A stretch of 15,062 nucleotides of DNA from Nitrososphaerota archaeon (GTDB lineage: Archaea; Thermoproteota; Nitrososphaeria; Nitrososphaerales; UBA183), in contig JAPCJN010000039.1 of the NCBI GenBank assembly GCA_027886925.1, positions 1-15,062 of the forward strand. Direction: 5' to 3'. Below are positions 6,619 to 13,936 of the stretch, in pieces. The position numbers were made by a program, and so were the translations under genes. Within the stretch, counting starts at the first letter, position 1. Each line of letters starts with the position of its first letter. Under the pieces are notes generated by a model, which did not search any database, was not told the origin of the DNA, and saw nothing but the letters and a program-made list of their open reading frames with translations.

Positions 6619-7383
6619 TCACCGCAGGTCTTCCATCTGCTCTTTTTCTCTGAGTAGGTCGACGAGCAGGTCGAGGTAGCTGACAAGCTTGTTGTGGAAC
6701 GTCTCCTCGTCCCATCCCGCGTCCGCCTTGATAAGAAACGCCTCGATGGAGTCGTATTTCTCTTGGGCGTTCTTCCCGAGGGCTTTCGCGACCACCCTGC
6801 TTCTCGTCATCAGCTCTTTGTCGCCGGTGTCATTCTCATCGAATAGTTTGTGCCTCTTCAGCGAAGCGGTCGCGAAGGAGTTTCGAGTAAGGGCCGCCGC
6901 GTCGACGAGCGCGTAGCCCGAAGGCTGGTCGGCGAGCCATCCCGCGAAGAACCTCCTCGCCTGTGACTTCTCCGCATCGTCCATCACGGCGAAGACGATG
7001 TCGTCCACTATTATGTTCTGGAGGTTGTTGAATCCCTCGACCAGGTATCCTATCTCGCGCTCGTTCAGGCCTTCTCTCTGGCTGAACTCGGTGATTATCG
7101 CGTTGGTGACCTTGAACTTGTGCGAAGGCGAGTGCCGTTCTGTGTGATAGATGTGAGCCAGCTCATGGAAGAGGAGGCCGCCGAGCATCTCCGACTGGAG
7201 AGCCCATTCCGCGATGACGATGTGTTGGATGCCGTCCATCTCGTCTGCATACCCCATGAATTCGAGCTTGGGGTCGACGAGCAAGCGGACCTTCGATCGG
7301 ACGGGGTAGCCTGACTTTGCGAGCCTGCCCATGGCCCAGTCGAGCGCCTCCTGCAGCGAGCGATCGCCTTTTGCCAGCGACAA
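6619..7383 (-). CDS. HEXXH zinc-metallopeptidase-like protein, uncharacterised archaeal family
   Basis: This 254-residue protein has a zinc-peptidase signature HELAH at residues 73-77 in a helix (GGLLFHELAHIYHTERHSPSH), preceded by a substrate-edge strand (HIVIAEWAL). A downstream NIIVDDIVF (about 123-131) resembles the N-x-x-E/D-D-x-x segment that supplies the third zinc ligand in some gluzincin-like families, so Asp127 or Asp128 may be that ligand. There is no signal peptide or membrane segment, so it should act in the cytoplasm. The C-terminal part is helical and charged. I do not know a characterised homologue; the substrate is unknown. The start is a TTG at 7383, chosen because it gives a 46-base gap to uS19 and no in-frame ATG precedes it until inside the uS19 spacer; Met18 is an alternative. 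It sits between uS19 and the M24 peptidase gene. Confidence 0.75.
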   Translation of the reverse strand: MSLAKGDRSLQEALDWAMGRLAKSGYPVRSKVRLLVDPKLEFMGYADEMDGIQHIVIAEWALQSEMLGGLLFHELAHIYHTERHSPSHKFKVTNAIITEFSQREGLNEREIGYLVEGFNNLQNIIVDDIVFAVMDDAEKSQARRFFAGWLADQPSGYALVDAAALTRNSFATASLKRHKLFDENDTGDKELMTRSRVVAKALGKNAQEKYDSIEAFLIKADAGWDEETFHNKLVSYLDLLVDLLREKEQMEDLR

Positions 7384-7429
7384 TGTGGTTATTTTCCTGG
7401 TCGTCTTTTGGGATTTGGTCGCTCGACCG

Positions 7430-7825
7430 CTACTTCAGCGGGACGTAGAGGCTCGAGCGGCTAGCGCCGATTCCAGGAGTCCCGTGAACAACTTTCTTGT
7501 TGGTGATAGCGTACTCTCCGAGGTAGTGTCCTATCATCTCGGGCTTGACCTCGACGGAGAGGAACTCCTTGCCTGTGTAGACCCCTATCGTGGCCCCGAC
7601 CATCACGGGGAGGACGATCATGTCTCTCGCGTGGGTCTTGATCTGGCCTTCGAGGCTGCCATCCTTCTGGGACCTCACGTCTTCGAGGAGTTTTCTCTTG
7701 TCGTCCGAGATCCCCCGGTTGAGGGAGCGCCTCGCCCTCGAGGGAAGGAGCTGGAGGATCGCCTCGGTGCTCATCGAGTTGAGCTGGTCGACGGTATAAC
7801 CTCTATAGCGGAATTCTTTCGGCAT
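7430..7825 (-). CDS. rps19: Small ribosomal subunit protein uS19
   Basis: The 131-residue product is an archaeal uS19. The core [24 protein letters not shown] (residues about 63-87) and the following [20 protein letters not shown] (about 95-115) are the conserved RNA-binding region in the head of the 30S subunit, where uS19 contacts the 16S rRNA and uS13. The N-terminal 60 residues ([15 protein letters not shown], then [13 protein letters not shown]) form the extension typical of archaeal and eukaryotic S15/uS19. It follows uL2 by four bases, and a GGAG inside the last codons of uL2 can serve as ribosome binding site. In many archaea uL22 would come next; here an unrelated metallopeptidase gene does. 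Confidence 0.97.
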   Translation of the reverse strand: MPKEFRYRGYTVDQLNSMSTEAILQLLPSRARRSLNRGISDDKRKLLEDVRSQKDGSLEGQIKTHARDMIVLPVMVGATIGVYTGKEFLSVEVKPEMIGHYLGEYAITNKKVVHGTPGIGASRSSLYVPLK

Positions 7826-7829
7826 GTCC

Positions 7830-8606
7830 TTACTTCTCCTTGACCTCTACCGTTGTCCGGGCCAGTCTCTTCCTTCCCGTCTTCCGGGGAGCTATGAGTC
7901 CGACCTTCCTTCCGGGAGGCGCGTTCCTCGAAGTGCTGGTCGACTTGCCTGGGTGCTGGTGCCTGCCGCCTCCGAACGGGTGGTAGACCACGGCCATGGC
8001 GATTCCTCTCATCCTGGGATATGGGATGCCCTTCGCTCTCATCGCGTGGTGTCTCGGCCCGGCCCTCAGGAACGGCTTCTCGAGCCGCCCTCCTCCCGCG
8101 ATCTCTCCTATCGTCGCCCTGCAGTCCTCGCCGACCAGGATGCTCTTCCCGCTCGGCATTCGCAGTATCGCCCTGCCTTCACCCTTGGAGAACAGTATGG
8201 CGGAGCCCCCTGCCGCGCGGACGAGCTTTCCTCCGTCGCCCGTTCGCAGCTCGATGTTCGAGATCCTCGTGCCCTCAGGGATGCTCTTCAGAGGGAGGAT
8301 GTTCCCGTTTGTGACGGCCGCGTCGGAGCCGTGTTGAACTTGATCGCCCACCGCCAGGCCTGAGACGGCGGGCACGTAGAATACGGCGCCGTGTTCTCCG
8401 CGCTGGACCTGCGCGAGCGGGGCGCTCCGTCCCTTTTCGTCGAGGATGGCCTTGACGACCATCCGGGTCTGTTGCAGCGAGTCGCCGCCGTTGTCGTCGC
8501 TTTCGACGACGTTTGGATAACGCACCGGCGCGATCTTCCCTCTGTGGGAGACCCTCCACTGGATGCCTCCCTTCCCGCGCCTTCTCTGAAGAATTCTCTT
8601 TCCCAT
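7830..8606 (-). CDS. rpl2: Large ribosomal subunit protein uL2
   Basis: This 258-residue uL2 is of archaeal length. It starts with the rRNA-binding [14 protein letters not shown] and has the mid-region AVGDQVQHG and [16 protein letters not shown] beta-barrel segments. It carries the highly conserved C-terminal loop [15 protein letters not shown], whose histidine and glycines approach the peptidyl-transferase centre. The basic tail ([10 protein letters not shown]) binds 23S rRNA. It lies six bases after the end of uL23 and four before uS19, so all are on one mRNA. Nothing unusual is seen. Confidence 0.97.
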   Translation of the reverse strand: MGKRILQRRRGKGGIQWRVSHRGKIAPVRYPNVVESDDNGGDSLQQTRMVVKAILDEKGRSAPLAQVQRGEHGAVFYVPAVSGLAVGDQVQHGSDAAVTNGNILPLKSIPEGTRISNIELRTGDGGKLVRAAGGSAILFSKGEGRAILRMPSGKSILVGEDCRATIGEIAGGGRLEKPFLRAGPRHHAMRAKGIPYPRMRGIAMAVVYHPFGGGRHQHPGKSTSTSRNAPPGRKVGLIAPRKTGRKRLARTTVEVKEK

Positions 8607-8612
8607 TCTATG

Positions 8613-8879
8613 CTACACCAGGCCTAGTTTCGTGGCGAGGTCCGTCGCTGACTCCTCGGGGGTAAAGCGCACAAAAGCCTTCTTCCCTATTATCGTCCTC
8701 GACGTGTTCACGGCCCTGACCTTCACCTCGTAGAGCGCCTCTACCGCGTTCGCGATCTGCTTCTTCGACGCGTGGTCGTCGACCATGAAGCAAAGCTTGT
8801 TCTCTCGGGCTATCTGGTCGAAGGTCCTTTCGGTGACGTAGGGCCTGAATATTATCTTCTGCGCGTCTTCAAGCCTCAA
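8613..8879 (-). CDS. rpl23: Large ribosomal subunit protein uL23
   Basis: An 88-residue uL23, a beta-alpha-beta protein at the ribosomal exit tunnel, where SRP and other nascent-chain factors dock. Conserved parts are RPYVTERTFDQI (about 12-23), the KLCFMVDDHASKKQI strand-helix (28-42), and VEALYEVKVRAVNT followed by GKKAFVRF (45-72). The start is TTG at 8879; its first codons overlap the last 11 bases of uL4, so translation is probably coupled. No ATG lies in frame before the conserved region. The length is normal for archaea. Confidence 0.95.
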   Translation of the reverse strand: MRLEDAQKIIFRPYVTERTFDQIARENKLCFMVDDHASKKQIANAVEALYEVKVRAVNTSRTIIGKKAFVRFTPEESATDLATKLGLV

Positions 8880-9678
8880 CGATGATCGCCTCCTTTCTAG
8901 CTGATCTTGATGCGAGGATCTGGACGGCAGAGGTCGTCCACAGGGTGAGCCTGCCCGCGACGCCTCCTGGTGCGAGGGGAAGGACGCTCAGGCTGTCGAC
9001 CAGCGCCACCTCGACTCCTGGGATCGACGCGGCCGCCTTCCCGACCCCCCTGTCGTTGCTGACGACTATCAGCGGCCCGACCTTTTTCCTAGTCGTCCTT
9101 CCGCGGAGTCTCGGCTTCCCCGAACGGCGCTTCACTCCGCCGTAGATGCGCTTCAGTTCCTCGGAGAGACCAGCGACAGCGAGGAACGACTCTAGCGCAG
9201 AGGTCTTCTCTACTGCCTCTAGATCGTCTGAGACCACGATCGGGAACTTGAGCCTGCCTGTCTTGTGGCCTCTCAGCGCCACGGCGTTCGCGTCCCCCGT
9301 AAAGGCGATGGCCGTGTCGAGCGCGAGCTTCCTCTCCTTCACGTTGATCTTGCGATAGATCACCTTCTCCGACCTCGGAGGATGTGGGAGCCTTCCCTTT
9401 ACGGTGCTCGCGGTCGCCCCCGCCTGACCTGCCCTCGTTGTCCCTGCGCCCTTTACCCTTGGTATCCTCGAAATCCCTCGACCCGTCGGTGGGTTGCCGG
9501 CCTCCGCAGACGTCCTATCCCCTGCGTCGGGGTCGCGCCCGTAGGGCTGCAGCCCGTGGGACTTTAGTATCCACCACGCCCTCTGGACTATGTCGGGGCG
9601 AAGGGGCGTGGAGAAGACGTCCGGGAGATCCACTTCATCCCCGGGCTTGCCGTTTGCGTCGAGAACCTTCACTGCCAT
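8869..9678 (-). CDS. rpl4: Large ribosomal subunit protein uL4
   Basis: A 269-residue archaeal uL4. It has the N-terminal DVFSTPLRPDIVQRA segment (about 20-34), the long basic loop that reaches the exit tunnel (about 45-105, with GAGTTRAGQAG and GRLPHPPRSEK), and the globular part with KERKLALDTAIAFT and the C-terminal VGKAAASIPGVEV, then LTLWTTSAVQIL. The Gly/Arg-rich loop is intact. The ATG at 9678 is seven bases after the end of uL3, and the gene overlaps uL23 by 11 bases. Confidence 0.97.
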   Translation of the reverse strand: MAVKVLDANGKPGDEVDLPDVFSTPLRPDIVQRAWWILKSHGLQPYGRDPDAGDRTSAEAGNPPTGRGISRIPRVKGAGTTRAGQAGATASTVKGRLPHPPRSEKVIYRKINVKERKLALDTAIAFTGDANAVALRGHKTGRLKFPIVVSDDLEAVEKTSALESFLAVAGLSEELKRIYGGVKRRSGKPRLRGRTTRKKVGPLIVVSNDRGVGKAAASIPGVEVALVDSLSVLPLAPGGVAGRLTLWTTSAVQILASRSARKEAIIVEA

Positions 9679-9685
9679 GACCTCA

Positions 9686-10684
9686 TCATCGCCCCGCTAT
9701 CCTCGTGCTGACCTCCAAGACCTGCACGGGCGCGACCTTCTTCTTTGGGTTCGGCCTCGCCGGATACCTCACGACGACGATGCGCCTGTTCGCCCCCGGG
9801 ACGGTCCCGCGCAAAAGCGCGTAGTCGGTCTTGACCTCGCCAAAGTGCTCGAAGCCCCCGTTGGGTGTTATCGGGGCATCTTTGGGGTTCGAGATGCTAA
9901 GGATCCTCTTCCCTGTCTCTGTCCTCTGATGGAACCCCATCTGCCCTGCCCTCGCGATCGTGTACATGACAGCGGCCGGGTGCCATGGACCGATGACGCC
10001 GACAGCCCTCACGCTCTTCCTCGACTTGTGCTGCTTCCTCTTTACTCCGAACCTGGTGACGGGGCCTTCGAAACCCTGGCCCTTCGTTATCCCTATGACA
10101 TCGACGTAACCGCCCGCCTTGAAAACGTCAGAGAACTTTAGCGGCTTCCCCAGGGCCTTGCCCACATGCTCCAGCTGAGCTGCGATGTCCCCGCCTCCGA
10201 CGCCAACCTCGAAGAGTATGGGCTTCTTTTGCGTGAGCCCGGCGTCCCTCGGTGTGATAGCGACGACCGCGGTCATCCGCGTCACCCCAGTTAGCTTCTG
10301 CTTCCAGTTTTCGATGAACTTCTCCGGGTCCACGTCGCTCTTCTTCTCTACGCCCTTTGGCAGGCTCTTCGCATAGACCTCGCCGAGAGCCCTGTCGGCT
10401 CCGTTTTCCCGAGCGTAGAGCCGAAGGCCGACGACGAATGTGTCTGGAACCGCCAGAACGCTCGTGGGGTTAAAGCGAGGCTTGCCGAAGTTGGGGGTCT
10501 TCTCCCTGTCGTCCATCGTTATCGTGTGAATCGTGCTCACCTTGACTGCCGGGAACCCGAGGAGCGTCGGCGAGCCTTTGATCTGCGGCCAGGTGTGCAC
10601 GGTGGGGAAGAAATCTCCAGCCCGGCCCCTCGGCCTGTAGGCCAGACTCCCTCTCCTTGGTGCAGAATGTTTCCTGTGTCCCAT
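9686..10684 (-). CDS. rpl3: Large ribosomal subunit protein uL3
   Basis: A 332-residue archaeal uL3, an early 23S-rRNA-binding protein of the large subunit. The extended N-terminus MGHRKHSAPRRGSLAYRPR, the central ITKGQGFEGPVTRFGVK with the following RKQHKSRKSVR, and the IGPWHPAAVMYTIARAGQMGFHQRTE segment containing the tip region near the peptidyl-transferase centre are all present. It is the first gene of the uL3-uL4-uL23-uL2-uS19 unit. The ATG at 10684 has a GTGAG stretch just upstream as a weak ribosome binding site. A strong BRE/TATA promoter lies about 43 bases upstream. Confidence 0.97.
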   Translation of the reverse strand: MGHRKHSAPRRGSLAYRPRGRAGDFFPTVHTWPQIKGSPTLLGFPAVKVSTIHTITMDDREKTPNFGKPRFNPTSVLAVPDTFVVGLRLYARENGADRALGEVYAKSLPKGVEKKSDVDPEKFIENWKQKLTGVTRMTAVVAITPRDAGLTQKKPILFEVGVGGGDIAAQLEHVGKALGKPLKFSDVFKAGGYVDVIGITKGQGFEGPVTRFGVKRKQHKSRKSVRAVGVIGPWHPAAVMYTIARAGQMGFHQRTETGKRILSISNPKDAPITPNGGFEHFGEVKTDYALLRGTVPGANRRIVVVRYPARPNPKKKVAPVQVLEVSTRIAGR

Positions 10685-10722
10685 CCAGTCTCACTTAGGA
10701 GTTTACCCGGATTTTTCTTAAG

Positions 10723-10738
10723 TCTTTAAACTTTCGCG
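10723..10738 (-). promoter_or_regulatory. BRE/TATA promoter of the ribosomal protein unit
   Basis: The minus strand reads CGCGAAAGTTTAAAGA. CGAAAG fits the archaeal BRE and is joined directly to a TTTAAA box (10725-10730). The predicted start is near 10701, leaving a leader of about 17 bases before the uL3 ATG. It sits in the 66-base gap after the CBS gene, so the ribosomal genes have their own promoter. Confidence 0.75.
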
Positions 10739-10750
10739 TTCTTCGAGCCG

Positions 10751-11722
10751 TTAAGGGGAGCCGTGTCCGACCGAGCGCGACCTCGCCCTCTCGACTTCCA
10801 GCTCGAACTGCAACGCCTTTACGAGGACGTCCGTCCCCTTCTTTCGTGAGAGGGTCCTCACGAGGTCCCTCTCCGTCACGAGAGTTACGCGCCCGGCGGG
10901 CTCGTCGTCGACGACTAGTCCGCCGATGCCGAAGATCATCATCTTTGAGGCGGCGACCCTTATGTCGTCGTCCTGGCTTACCATGATCGCGTCCCTGGTC
11001 ATGAAAGCGGAGATGGGCGTGTCGAACTTGCTCGAAGAAGAGTCGGCTCCTCCTCCGCCACCTCCGTTCTCGCTCGCTAGTCTCCTAGACGTGACCTTCG
11101 CAAGATGGCTCAGCGCGTCTTTGTTCGACAGGATCCCCTTGGGCAAACGACTGTTGCCATTCCCGCTCGTCATCACGGGGAGCCGCCTGACCCTGTTCTC
11201 GGACATCAGGCGGACGGCGGTCGAGAGGTATTCGCCCTGGTCGATCGTGACGACGTTGGTGTTCATGACCTCCGAGACCGGCACGCCGATCTCGTCGGAG
11301 CTCGTGCCCATGAGGCCCACGAGGTCCCTGAGGGTGATTATCCCGCGGACTATGCCATGATCGTCGATCACGGGCATCCCGCCGAGGTTGTGGAAGGTCA
11401 TCTTCTTCGTTATCTCTTCCAGCCTGTCGCCGGGCTCCACGCAGATGCTGTTGTAGACCATGATCCTCTCGACAGGGATCTCAAGCGACTCCAGCACCTC
11501 CTCGTTCCTGAGATCTGGCTTGGAGAGGACGAAGTTCAGGGAGTCGATTATGTCCTGGGTCGAGATCATCCCGAGGACCCTACCCAGCTCGTCCACGACG
11601 GGGAGGTGCCTGAAGTTCCGCTTCTGCATTATCATGGAAGCGGTCAGGACGCTCTGTCGGGGGGTGACTTTGACGGTCTGCCTGGTGAAGAGCCACCAGA
11701 GGTCTTCGGTAGTGCTCGGCAA
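10751..11722 (-). CDS. Protein with four CBS motifs
   Basis: The 323-residue protein consists of four CBS motifs and little else. CBS1 is at about 14-62 (HLPVVDELGRVLGMISTQDI). CBS2 is at about 88-138 (MPVIDDHGIVRGIITLRDL). CBS3 is at about 148-208 (RRLPVMTSG...GILSNKDAL). CBS4 is at about 238-298 (GLVVDDEPAGRVTLVTERDL). Each pair should form a Bateman module binding adenosine nucleotides or S-adenosylmethionine; no enzyme domain is attached, so it may act as a sensor on a partner. A GGGGGG run followed by Ala, Asp and Ser residues (about 219-231) links CBS3 to CBS4. The start is TTG at 11722, supported by AAGGAG eight bases upstream. It follows the amidotransferase gene by 36 bases and is probably on the same mRNA, which hints at a regulatory link, but this is inference. 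Confidence 0.9.
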   Translation of the reverse strand: MPSTTEDLWWLFTRQTVKVTPRQSVLTASMIMQKRNFRHLPVVDELGRVLGMISTQDIIDSLNFVLSKPDLRNEEVLESLEIPVERIMVYNSICVEPGDRLEEITKKMTFHNLGGMPVIDDHGIVRGIITLRDLVGLMGTSSDEIGVPVSEVMNTNVVTIDQGEYLSTAVRLMSENRVRRLPVMTSGNGNSRLPKGILSNKDALSHLAKVTSRRLASENGGGGGGADSSSSKFDTPISAFMTRDAIMVSQDDDIRVAASKMMIFGIGGLVVDDEPAGRVTLVTERDLVRTLSRKKGTDVLVKALQFELEVERARSRSVGHGSP

Positions 11723-11730
11723 ATTTTGTT

Positions 11731-11736
11731 CTCCTT
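11731..11736 (-). promoter_or_regulatory. Shine-Dalgarno site fixing the TTG start of the CBS gene
   Basis: The minus strand reads AAGGAG, ending eight bases before the TTG at 11722. Together with the lack of any nearby in-frame ATG this supports TTG as the start codon. Confidence 0.65.
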
Positions 11737-11758
11737 GACTCTGTATTTCGAGATCCCT

Positions 11759-13930
11759 TTATTCCTCCACGGGGATCTCCTGTGGAGGAATGGGGGTCGT
11801 CACCTTCGGTTCCCCTGCCCTGATGACCGTGAACTTCGAGCCGAGGACGGACTCGAGCATGGAGCTTGGAAGGTTGAACGCCTTGAAGAACATCTCGAGC
11901 CTCCCCCCGATTGCCTCCATGTCTGAAGGGCTTAGGCTCCTATATTCGGTGATCAAGGGCTTCGTGTATTTGCTCGTGAAGAACAGGAAACGTACCCTTG
12001 AGAGGAGCGCAGGAGGCAGCAAGGCGGCGAGGTGTTGCTCGCTTGGATAGTCGAGCCCTGAGACCGCTTCGTAGGCGTCCCTCGAGAGCAGGCCGTCGGT
12101 CACGCTCGTGCGAAGATAGGCGAGGATGTCCTCGGAATGAGGAGGCAGCCCCACTTGCGTCGGGTCCACCTTCCCCCTGACGTAAAGGGTTCCGCCCACC
12201 AATCCCGTCGCGACGAACTTGCCCACAGGCATGTCAGAGTTTGACAGGTTGAGCACGGCCATGAGTCCACCGGCCATGTATTCGCCGAGGTAGTCGTCGG
12301 CGGTCTCCCCCACGATCAGGAACGGCTTTGCCTGCTTGTACTCGCGCATCTGTATCCCCGCCCTGTTTCCGACTGAACCCCTCACGAAAATGTGACCGCC
12401 TTGGAGGGTCTGACCAGCGACGTCTCGTGCGCTGCCGTGGACTACCACCGAGCCCGCATGCATCGTGTCGGCGAGGTCGTCCGCCACGTTTCCGTGGACC
12501 TCGTAGGAGACCCCGTCGTTGAGGTTCGCCAGGCAGTTTCCGGGGTAGCCGTTGAGCTCGACCTTGAACTTCCGCCTCGTGCCGTCCTCTTGCTTCGTCG
12601 AGAAGCCGATCCCGAGATATCTCTGTCCGCTGACATTGTCGATCCTCACGGTGTCGCTCCCTGAGCGGTAGGCGTTCCGCAAGAACTCGTTTATCTCGCT
12701 GAATCCGACACCGGTGGCATCCAGAGTAGTGGCCTGGTCGACCGAGGGAGTGGCTGCGATGTGCGACGCCTCCTGACCAAGGGACATGCCGCCCGACGAG
12801 GAGTAGGAGTAGATCTTCCTCCTCGTCCCGGGTTCGAGGAGCCCTTTGTTGACTGAAGCCAAGAAGAAGGAGCCAGGCTCAGGGGCCCAGACGACCGCGT
12901 CCTTGGAGAGGTTCCTTATCTGGTTCTCCTCGCTCGCGACGTAGAACCTCTCGCCGTCCTCTCCCACGAGGAGCGGGCGGAACTTGGACCTGTCGGTCAG
13001 GGCGAGGAGGTAGGTGTCCTTTCCGTCGGAGAAGCCGGCGACGACGGCGAACGGCCCGTCCAGTCGAGCCCCCCTGAACCTCGTGAGAAGCCTGCGCACC
13101 TCTGGAGAGAACTGCCTCTCAAACGGGTTCGTCATCAGTGTCGCTGCCTCGAACAGCGAAAGCCCCTCCACTCGGACCAAATGGTCGAGGAGGCGGGCGA
13201 TGACTTCGCTGTCGGTGCCGACGTGGCTGCGCAGCCCCCAGGAGTTGAGCTGCTCCAGGTTTGCCCCGAAGGAGCTTATGTCTCCGTTGTGGGCTATAGC
13301 GCAGTCCATCGAAGCAAAAGGGTGGGACCAGATGGGATAGCGGCCGGGTGAATTCGTAGGCTGCCTGGTGTGGGCTATCCAGGCGTCGGCGTGCTTCGTG
13401 TCCGAGACGAGGTTGTATTCCTTGGCGACGTCAAGCGGGAATCCCACGTCCTTGAAGACGTCGAGGTACCTGCCGTACGAGAAGATGCGCCCGTCGATTT
13501 TGCCGTCCGAGAGCAATTCCGAGTTTATGCCGTCGATGGCCTTCTCGAGGCCGGGGTTGTCGGTGGTGTTGAGCTGAGCTTCCCAGATCCCGAACCGCTC
13601 CCTTCCCCCGTTCTGGCGCGGCGTCAGCAGCTGGACGTCTCTTGGAGAGTTGAAGTTCGCGGCCAGCTGGTCCTCAAGGTTGTTGGCGATATCCTGGTTC
13701 CTGACGAAGGCCTTGACGGTGTGGGTCTGCGCTCCGGCGTTCATCGAGGAGTCGAACAGGGCGAACCCCGCCCCCAAATCGCTGCCTCTGTATCTTATGC
13801 ACTCTATCCCGTTGAGGGCGCTGACGTTCGAGACCTTCGGGGCGTCGTTCTTCCGGATTATTCCGAAGATGCCGCAGCCGTCTTTGAAGACCGGCTGCCC
13901 GTATTTCGCGTTGTAGGGGTTCTCGCTCAT
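11759..13930 (-). CDS. Glutamate-synthase-like fusion: class II glutamine amidotransferase plus GXGXG domain
   Basis: This 723-residue protein joins two modules of glutamate synthase. Residues about 19-370 are an Ntn-type class II glutamine amidotransferase. Cys19 in DGCGIFGI is the expected nucleophile once the 18-residue propeptide is removed. Arg and Gly of RYRGSDLG (46-53), HTRQPT (187-192), HNGDI (214-218) and GTDSEV (238-243) are the glutamine-binding and oxyanion motifs. Residues about 405-660 form a GXGXG beta-helix like the C-terminal domain of GltB (HAGSVVVHGSARDVAG, GGHIFVRGSVGNRAG, YMAGGLMAVLNL). The C-terminal 60 residues are unassigned. In most archaea with this system these modules are separate genes (GlxB- and GlxC-like; related genes form N-methylglutamate synthase). 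The FMN partner ends six bases upstream. Ammonia from glutamine would pass to that partner. Confidence 0.88.
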   Translation of the reverse strand: MSENPYNAKYGQPVFKDGCGIFGIIRKNDAPKVSNVSALNGIECIRYRGSDLGAGFALFDSSMNAGAQTHTVKAFVRNQDIANNLEDQLAANFNSPRDVQLLTPRQNGGRERFGIWEAQLNTTDNPGLEKAIDGINSELLSDGKIDGRIFSYGRYLDVFKDVGFPLDVAKEYNLVSDTKHADAWIAHTRQPTNSPGRYPIWSHPFASMDCAIAHNGDISSFGANLEQLNSWGLRSHVGTDSEVIARLLDHLVRVEGLSLFEAATLMTNPFERQFSPEVRRLLTRFRGARLDGPFAVVAGFSDGKDTYLLALTDRSKFRPLLVGEDGERFYVASEENQIRNLSKDAVVWAPEPGSFFLASVNKGLLEPGTRRKIYSYSSSGGMSLGQEASHIAATPSVDQATTLDATGVGFSEINEFLRNAYRSGSDTVRIDNVSGQRYLGIGFSTKQEDGTRRKFKVELNGYPGNCLANLNDGVSYEVHGNVADDLADTMHAGSVVVHGSARDVAGQTLQGGHIFVRGSVGNRAGIQMREYKQAKPFLIVGETADDYLGEYMAGGLMAVLNLSNSDMPVGKFVATGLVGGTLYVRGKVDPTQVGLPPHSEDILAYLRTSVTDGLLSRDAYEAVSGLDYPSEQHLAALLPPALLSRVRFLFFTSKYTKPLITEYRSLSPSDMEAIGGRLEMFFKAFNLPSSMLESVLGSKFTVIRAGEPKVTTPIPPQEIPVEE

Positions 13931-13936
13931 CGCAGC

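Noticed and set aside
7416..7429. GGTCG/CGACC hairpin just after the uS19 stop
   Set aside because: A five-base stem with a two-base loop and no T-run in the minus direction is not enough to call a terminator.
11105..11926. Plus-strand 273-codon open frame
   Set aside because: Antisense to the CBS gene and the end of the amidotransferase gene; composition is that of a shadow frame.
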